Shown here one piece after another: positions 57,342 to 64,000 of a stretch of 64,000 nucleotides of DNA (its first letter is position 1; every line of letters begins with the position of its first letter). The notes beneath the pieces were generated by a model. The model was not told the DNA's origin. It did no database searches and was given only the letters and a program-made list of their open reading frames with translations. Made by a program: the position numbers and the translations under genes. This DNA comes from Phytophthora sp. 'mugwort' (taxonomy: Eukaryota > Oomycota > Peronosporomycetes > Peronosporales > Peronosporaceae), in assembly GCA_033558025.1 (NCBI GenBank), contig JAUCEF010000007.1, positions 2,046,001-2,110,000 of the forward strand, read 5' to 3'.

Positions 57342-57408
57342 CAAAGCGGAACTCAAACCCGCTAACTGCTGGGTCGCATAAAGAGACTAAACCAGCTGAG
57401 CTATAGAA
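57342..57408 (-). repeat. tRNA-like element, degenerate
   Basis: On the minus strand it has an A box TAGCTCAGCTGG and a T arm GCGGG-TTTGAGT-TCCGC, but acceptor and anticodon stems do not form. Probably a SINE head or pseudo-tRNA. Confidence 0.5.
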
Positions 57409-57559
57409 AACATTTGGTCTAGTAATCATGAATGCGTAACCATACCAAAACACTATAACTCACGCAAACCCACACATGCACAACATATGCAAACCGGCAC
57501 TTCAACACACGCAACATCACCTGCCAACACTCTCTCTTGATGTGCGTGCTGCTGCTTCC

Positions 57560-57910
57560 TCATTTTTCCATGCGAAGTCCTATGACGAACTTGCGATGCT
57601 TGTCACGCGCTAGCGCCTTTGTCATGCCATCAGCAACCATCTCATCGGTTGGCTTGTACTCCAAAGTGATAACCGCGAACTCAATCTTCTCACGCAGAAG
57701 GTGGAACTTGATGTCTATGTGCTTCGTGAGTGTGTGATACACTGGGGTCTTGGCCAGTGCGATGCACCCTTGATTATCTTGATATATTTTCGTAGCACCT
57801 TGGTCCTTGTAGCCCATGTCCTTGAGCAGTAGTCGCAACCACACAGCACAGCTTCTTAAATCGCACTGTAGAGACTCATGTACTCTGCTTCAGCACGTGA
57901 AGTATATGAA
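57560..57910 (-). mobile_element. Ty1/copia RNase H fragment
   Basis: The frame 57844-57560 encodes WLRLLLKDMGYKDQG, YQDNQGCIALAKTPVYH, TKHIDIKFHLLREKI and VADGMTKALARDKHRKF, the C-terminal RNase H end of a copia polyprotein. Upstream, SRAEAEYMSLYSAI (57900-57860) is in another frame and followed by a stop, so the fragment is dead. No LTR was identified. Confidence 0.85.
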
Positions 57911-58428
57911 GCGATTGCATCTCCAGTTGTGCCAGTTGCAGCCGGCAGATATGTACGAAGTTAACACTTTTGGCGCGCAGCACCAACCTTCCCAACCGGT
58001 ATACCAGCTCTTTCGACCGACAGCACCCACGCACCCATGCACAGATCGCGCCAAAGTGACGAATGGCGAAATGAAGCATCGCAGGCGAAACGGCGACAGC
58101 GGACATTCAAGGTCTGCTTTGTTGTCCGAACCGACACACAGCGAGCATCCACAACGACGTTCTACTGCAACATTGCGGGCCAATCGTTCTCTGCATGCCT
58201 GCGCGGCGTGAAGTCCAGGAGTGAGAATGACGTGCTGGGATATGTGGCATACGGAATGGATGGACGGAAAGCTGATCCTAGTCGAGAAGGATAGAGGTAT
58301 TTGAGTTCATGTCAAGGCACGTCAAGCGTTACCAGGTACTCCATTGATGTCGGGTACTCCGACTCCGCGCAAAAGAAGTCGAATGAACCCGTAGGCACTA
58401 AGCTGCATATTATCCTGCCGCTAAACTC
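57911..58428. other. Unassigned region upstream of the copia fragment
   Basis: Minus-strand ORFs here do not continue the copia polyprotein; the join looks like a mosaic of unrelated pieces. Confidence 0.35.
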
Positions 58429-58513
58429 AATAAATTCAGGATAGGACTTTACAAAGTGTTTTCGGGTAGCTAATAAATTCAGGATAGGACTTTACAAGTG
58501 TATTCGGGTAGCT
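58429..58513 (+). repeat. Tandem duplication, 43 + 42 bp
   Basis: Two adjacent copies of a unit starting AATAAATTCAGGATAGGACT and ending CGGGTAGCT differ by one deleted base and one substitution, indicating a recent duplication. Confidence 0.9.
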
Positions 58514-59012
58514 ACAACACACTTTGAAGTACAGCATGTTTTGCATGTCTTCACACAGGCTCATCCTGCACTGCATCCCGAGCCTCATCTTTTCACTCAA
58601 GTTGCAGCTTTCAGATGGTTGCCATACCTTGTAGAGGTGACCCCCCAACTTAGTATGTGAACATTTGTATGGGAAGTTGTGATTATTTCAACTTTTTGGA
58701 AATGAGGATTTTAGGACGTGCTGGTTCTGTTCACCGGCTGTCAGTGACTGCCCCGTCACTTTCTTCCATACGTTGCAGTATGCATTATAACAGTGGATGG
58801 AACATGCGGGGTATGCAACTTTAGCACAGCTCTAACACTACAACCCAAATCCCTGTTCGGATCCCTATCCCGTTTCATACAAACGTCAAGTCAGATTAAC
58901 CTGCACATGCAGGTTAAGATTACCTTTTGATCTCCGGTTTGGAGGGGTTAAAAAAGGTGCAGTGTATTGGAGGGGAAATTAAAGGAGGACTCGAATAAAA
59001 AAAACATTTTTT
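58514..59012. repeat. Flank of the piggyBac element with a TTAA-bounded palindrome
   Basis: At 58896-58917 TTAACCTGCA and TGCAGGTTAA form a 10-bp palindrome around CA, bounded on both sides by TTAA, the piggyBac target. No matching end was found beyond 60230. Nothing else was recognised. Confidence 0.45.
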
Positions 59013-60227
59013 TTACTCGATAATCACCTGAACATCTGCGAAAAAATGGGGCGTCTTGTACCTGGTTCGTAAATTTGTCCAGGTCAAAGAGGAATCATCA
59101 ACAGAACAAGTGGCCGAGACCCCTTGCTCTTTGTGATGCGCCTTATGAACGATGTACCCATTCACGATGGCCAGGTCAATCAAACCTAACACCAACGGCT
59201 TGTAGTGCTTGCGAAAACGGATGGCGTGCTGGGGTGAGTATCGTTGGAGGCGCAACTGGTCATGGGCATCCACGCCCCCCATGAAGGCATGGTAGTCCTT
59301 CACCACTCTGGGGCACGGCATTTCCACTTGGTTTGGCCTGTCCTGCCTCACGGCGCTGTCAATCTTGAGGCTTCCACCAGTACAGAGAAAATGTACGGGG
59401 TGAGTATCCCACCAGCTTATTGCTTTCATGTTAGGCACCAACTTGGACGTTGCGACCTTGAACGAACCACGTACAATAGAAGCCGGCCGAGTTTTCTTCT
59501 TCTTTATGAATTGTTTGCAATAGCCGAGCCGGTTGGTCATGATAGTTGCGACGCAGTAAAAAAGCCCATAAGCAGCAGCTGAACTGCCAGCTCCACAGAT
59601 GTATAAAAGCGATCAATCACCACTAACAGCATTCCTTGCATTCTCGCGTCACGACCGAACACTTCTAGCAGGTTTCGGACCATGGCGGCAGGTCCTGACT
59701 TCATGTCTGGTTTGTGTGCGTCGCTTGCGTGCTGTTTCTTGCCGCAGTAAACCTCAAACCTGTTGATGTGCAGAATAATAGCATCAACTCATGTTAGTGT
59801 AAGCTGCATAATACAGCATAATAATTTGTATCAACCAGAAAAAGTCACCGAATGCAGTACGCGGTGACGGAACTGCACAACATGAAGAGCTTCATGCCCC
59901 ACTTGTTGGACTTGTCCTTCATGTACACCCGCATCTTGTTGAAGCTCGATCGACTAGGCAGACCCGCTTCGTCAAAGGCTAAGTGTGCGAGCGCAATGTA
60001 CCCATGTGCAAACGTTCGCTGTAGCACTTGACAACCTTGCGGATCTTCCAAGTACGATCAGACAGTGCGCGAGGGTCGTTGTTCGGGTTGAAGTGGAGAT
60101 TCCGCGATATCGTCATGAATCTATCGCGACGCAGTACAAATCCAAAGCAACCGCGTGAAATGCCACCTTCATCCGTAGTTTTTCCAGTGGTTGGATAGTT
60201 TTTTTTTTTTTTCACGGTTAGGAGCAA
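59013..60227 (-). mobile_element. piggyBac-like transposase (DDE_Tnp_1_7), two frameshifts
   Basis: Minus-strand order: GCFGFVLRRDRFMTISRNLHF, WKIRKVV, AHLAFDEAGLPSRSSFNKMR, KWGMKLFMLCSS, an intron (GTGACT..CAG, ends near 59762) that joins TAYCI to RFEVYCGKK in phase, LLVVIDRFYTSVELAVQLLL, TNRLGYCKQFIKKKK, DYHAFMGGVDAHDQLRLQRY and IVNGYIVHKAHHKEQ, ending at 59013. Only two one-base shifts break it: near 60015 and in a T6 run near 59552. The DDD-type acidic residues appear kept, so inactivation is recent. Confidence 0.85.
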
Positions 60228-60286
60228 GTCTTAACAAAATAAACTAACACTATTTTTTTAAATCACAGTCAATCTTAAGGCTGTCA

Positions 60287-60360
60287 GCTCTTGTAGCTCA
60301 GTTGGTTAGAGCGGTGGTCTTATGAGCCGCAGGTCGAGGGTTCGAGCCCCTCCTAGAGCA
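60287..60360 (+). tRNA. tRNA-Ile (anticodon UAU), identical copy
   Basis: All 74 bases equal the gene at 48870-48943, including the acceptor-stem mismatch; flanks differ apart from one A after the gene. No TTTT terminator occurs in the next 60 bases, so expression is doubtful. Confidence 0.75.
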
Positions 60361-60849
60361 ACGATCCACAGTAAAATATGTTCTGTAGTGCTACCGTTGC
60401 GGAAAGGTGGTAAAGTGTAAGTATAGCACAACTTACACTCTCAAAAAGAAGTGTGAGATCTTTAATCAGACGGTCTCGGCAAAAACTATGAGCTGCTCAT
60501 ACTTTTAATAATAATTCAACTTTGGTAATCGTTAAAAAAAAGTGCGATCAAAATATATTTTGTGGCATACGTTAGGTGTCGGTAGTTATGTTGCTAACAT
60601 TGCGGATTCTGATTTTGCGGGTAGCTCTCATACAAAAAAAATACATTTGACTGGTGGCGAAAATATTCGAACGAAGACGGATTAGTATTCCACACGAATT
60701 TCTCTATTAAGTGGTTGTTACAGGGATGATTCGTGGTGCCGCAGATCCACTCTTATCCTTCTCTTCGTCAGTGCGCAGTGAGAAGCTGCGTACTGATGAA
60801 GAGAAGGGGGTATTCGGGGGTTTCAAGAAGCCGCGAGAAGAATCCACGC
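60361..60849. other. Unassigned AT-rich region
   Basis: No gene or clear repeat was recognised. Confidence 0.35.
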
Positions 60850-61510
60850 CACGTCACCAAGACCAAGCAGACGCTGTGATTCAAGTTCTTCAGCGCCTAA
60901 GGTGCCCTCGCCCGCTAAGAAAGGTTTGGGAGACCTCGCACGCTGACAGTGAAAAGCCTGCTGCGCCTCGTCCTCATCCGCCGAGGGGAATCTCTCCGCA
61001 GCGCAGCTCGAAGCCAACTTCTTTTGGCGTGTTCTTCACCCACGGTCCTGCTCACCATCTCGGTTATAGCCCGGCTTGGCTATTCCAACATGGAGAATAC
61101 GCTGCAGCTATATAAGGCCGTCAGGCTCGGTTGGGCCGCGGTGATGGTCTTGTGTCTAGGCGAGTGGGTGCAGACCATCTTTGATGAAAGAAGTGGAACC
61201 TCAACGGCCCCGACGCCTGCATCACTACTGAGAGATCTGCGCCACCCCCTCGCCAAACCAGCAGGCGTCGAATCGGTAGTTGGAAGGGGCGTAACGGTGT
61301 GGGCTGGTTTTAGCGCGGCTGGGAAAGCCAACCTCGCTTTTCTCGAGCAGAGGCAAACATTCAAATACTACATACATATGGTGTCTGAGTACTTGCTTCC
61401 CTTCGCCCATCTGCATTACGGCTCGGATTTGTCTTCCGGCAAGAAAATGCCCTCATGGGAAACGAGGACATTCTTCGAGGAGCAAGATGTGCAGGTGGTG
61501 GACTAGTCAG
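60850..61510 (+). mobile_element. Mariner transposase remnant
   Basis: FDERSGTSTAPTP (about 61180) is a shifted read of the F-D-E-K-K-x-N-L-x-G-P-D segment, followed by VTVWAGFSAAGKANLAFLEQ, VSEYLLPFAHLHYGSD and ETRTFFEEQDVQVVD (61300-61500). It is related to the mariner at 50-51.4 kb, but heavily decayed. Confidence 0.7.
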
Positions 61511-62851
61511 ACGAGGCAATGCGGCACTGATCGACTCCATGCCTCGCACGTGCATCGAAAGGAAAGACAACAAGACCCACTATTATGGCTTGTTACAATC
61601 ATTCCTAAATCATCCTTGAATATATTGTATGGGATCCTAATCTGTGTTTTCGTTCGTATATTTAGTCCACCAGCCAAGTGTGATTCTTTTTTGTACGTAA
61701 GCTACCGCGTAAAAACAAATCAAAAATGACTGACGCCTACCGTATTCCACAAACAAATTTGAATCGCATTTACAAATACCCAACAAAAGTTGAGGGCGAA
61801 TCTTATCCGCCTGTGTGCACGGCGCAAATCGCGACGGTTAGGTTGTTACGAACAGTTGGGAACGGTGTACTGATAGGAACGGTGTTGGTTAAAATTTGTG
61901 GTAACGAGAGTCAAGGGTTTGTCTCCGAGGATGCCCTTAAACCCGTTCGAGATCGTCGAATCGGATAGCTCGTCCCACGCGCTGGCAGCCCAGCCAACCA
62001 GTTCATCCCTGGACGGCGCCTTAACCACGCTGCCGCTCTCCTGATTCGCCAGCTTATCCGCCGGCCAGTTAACCTAGTGTTGGCGCAAACACTGCTTCAA
62101 CGGCGGTTCCAAGCATTGTCCGCCGGCTGTACAGCCGAGGGCGACGACCTCGATCCGCACTGGCTCGTGCGGCTAATATATCATTGGTACTGTATTTAGA
62201 ATTTGGGGAATGACTAAGCTTTGCATGGCTGGTGCCTAACTTTTAGAGAGCCATGGCCTCCTATTTTTGGAGCTGTCGGAATTGACAACAATTCAGATGT
62301 GCCCAAATTGCTGGCGTCTGATTGGCTTATTTGGCGTGTCGGATATAACATTCTGCCGGATACTACACAGGTTTTACGGTATTTATAAGGCTACTCGAAG
62401 TCGACTTCGCAACATCCACCGTTTGATTTAAAAACATGCAAAATATGTGTGTTTCAGACCGACTCAGAACCCATTTTCCTCCAGTCAACTGCGGCGACAT
62501 CGAAGCTGCCTCCAATATATTAGTAATACCCCTGTCTTAATGTAAAAACTACAAATGTGGATGAATATGAGCAAAAGTCCGACGACACTTCGAAATTGTA
62601 TTGTGCATTCGTCCAAGAATTATCCATCCCGGCTAAAACGTATTTTATGACCAATCCAAAACTTACGTAGGAGCCAACCAATGCATATGTGTACTTTCCT
62701 GCTCTGTATCTAGCCGCCTCCGACATAATTTTTTTTCTGTCGGAGGCGGATTGCCAGTTATATGTATGCCATATACGAACACACAGTCAATCGCATATTT
62801 CTTGCATACCCAGCAATCGTCCGACTGCGTGCCCTTGAATTGGCTCCAAGA
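61511..62851. mobile_element. Decayed region with a DDE_1 (pogo/jerky-type) fragment
   Basis: On the minus strand about 62050-61900 reads VKAPSRDELVGWAASAWDEL and STISNGFKGILG, the usual C-terminal end of DDE_1 transposases. Plus-strand ORFs over it are shadows. The rest of the 1.3 kb was not recognised. Confidence 0.5.
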
Positions 62852-64000
62852 TGAACATTGACGACCTGGCTCCTTCCAACACGAGAAAGGCGAAGAAGAA
62901 TGCGGTAAAATATTTTATAGGTTTTTAACGAGGGTGTATTGTTCGAGTATGTGAAGGATTGCATGGTGCGCGACGCCGCCTCATATGCGTTGGTGGCGGT
63001 GATGAATAAGAGTTTGGTATGCATTTAGCTCTCAAAGGGGGGGGGGGCGATCATGCAGTACTATCGGCAGACTAAGCACTGGTCGTTGGATCAGTTCTCT
63101 CAGCTCCGTTTATCTGTCGACAAGCTTCTTCTCACGATGGACCAGACGCTTGAACGGTACGTCCTTCCGGGTGTTTCACGAACAAGGCGCCAGCGTGTAC
63201 CAACAGGGATCTCAGGCAAATGATGTTTTTTTTTTTGTATTCTGCAGCTACCACAGCTGTCGAGCTATCAAGACGCTGCGATTTTTGTCTCCTCTGGTTC
63301 CTGTTTGGCTGTGCATCGGGTTTGACACTTCTCAGCAAGACCAACCTGGCGAAAGTGCGGGCGATATTTTCTTCGTGCGCTTGATGCGGACGAAGACGTC
63401 GGAAGAACAGGGCCCTTCCCTCTTTGCTGAAGACATGCTCTCTCTTTGCCCTCGCCGTTGCGCTCGCCACGCAATCTTCCCCGACCGTCGAGCTCTTGTG
63501 GCAGGTTCTCGACACATCTGTGCGCGCACTGGTAGTGATGACAGCACGCGGAAGAGACACCTGGAACAGCGTCGCGAACATCGCAGATGGAGAACGTACC
63601 GAGTATCCACAGCTACGCCAACCGTGATCTCGGGCGCGTGGCAAAGAAGGCTGGTGTCATCGAAGCGCTTACATCACATTTGTTTCGACGAGGTGATACA
63701 CAGCACGCAAATGGGTCATCGGCTCTCAGCCCGTAATGGATCTTCGACTATGGCACCTGGAATATGACAGCGACGAACAAGGCATTCACATACGTCTTCA
63801 ACACACCGAGTGAGGATTACAATATGGTCAAGGTCCTCAGCATCAACGTTCCCGACGCTCAAGCCCCGCCGGAATCACTCAGGAGCTTCACTGCAGACAC
63901 ACAGACCAGCTCCGCGCTGTGGTTGCGTTCTTGTTCGAGGCATGCACTGAATGGACAAGACGCAACTCAACGTGAACACCAAAGTGAGCAAAGAACTTGA
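62852..64000 (+). mobile_element. Second Crypton, decayed and cut by the window end
   Basis: It starts at ATG MNIDDLAPSNTRKAKKNAVK (62852) like the Crypton at 43.5-45.4 kb and keeps the same order: VRDAASYALVAVM, LDQFSQLRLSVDKLLLTMDQ, LMRTKTSEEQGPSLF, ALAVALATQSSPTVELL, TSHLFRRGDTQHAN (His-x-x-Arg), WIFDYGTWNMT and NKAFTYVFNTPSEDYN with the catalytic Tyr (about 63790). Stops and frame changes are many; one TAA replaces the Gln codon before WIFDYG. It points opposite to the first copy. Confidence 0.82.

Noticed and set aside
1..64000. RXLR, Crinkler or other secreted effector genes
   Set aside because: No signal peptide followed by RXLR-EER or LxLFLAK was found in any supported ORF.
1..64000. 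CRISPR arrays, operons or bacterial signals
   Set aside because: Short spliceosomal introns and the gene content are eukaryotic; no spaced identical repeats were seen.

Overview
The window looks like oomycete nuclear DNA, most like Phytophthora or a close relative. The reasons are compact genes broken by very short GT-AG introns (40 to 90 nt), alternating strands with gaps of tens to a few hundred bases, stramenopile-type protein content, and a transposon mix (Crypton tyrosine recombinases, pogo, mariner, MULE, PIF/Harbinger, piggyBac, copia) familiar from Phytophthora. The species is an inference; no rRNA or organelle marker is present.

Layout. 1-8.2 kb is gene dense: two convergent paralogues of a PH-UIM-RING protein (one with N-terminal ankyrin repeats, the other cut by the window edge), a PDZ-like protein, a glyoxalase/VOC protein, a multi-spanning membrane protein and a cationic amino acid permease. 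9.0-15.5 kb is an island of decayed elements: a MULE with SWIM finger, a frameshifted cupin/JmjC-like gene, GC-rich repeats and a pogo element. 16.8-41.2 kb is a second dense block of 13 genes: two coiled-coil proteins, a 1002-residue hAT-derived BED-finger protein, mevalonate kinase, a J-domain protein, a folate-receptor-like cell-surface protein, an AI-2E-type membrane protein, NDUFA9 of complex I, a CCDC90/MCUR1-like mitochondrial protein, a 2458-residue Sen1/senataxin-like helicase, a THEM6-like hotdog protein and a small acidic protein. From about 41.2 kb to the end lies a transposon graveyard: MULE, two Cryptons in opposite orientation, a full-length mariner with TIRs and TA duplication but a lost catalytic Asp, a PIF/Harbinger pair, Tc1-like, piggyBac and copia remnants, minisatellites, long hairpins, two identical tRNA-Ile(UAU) genes and several tRNA-like SINE-type heads.

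Gene models were built by hand. Every intron was chosen so that the reading phase closes on both sides, and the Sen1-like gene closes across ten exons. Most genes are housekeeping (isoprenoid synthesis, respiratory chain, RNA metabolism, chaperone, transport) and form no operon; they are arranged as divergent and convergent pairs that probably share promoters and terminators. No RXLR or Crinkler effector was found.
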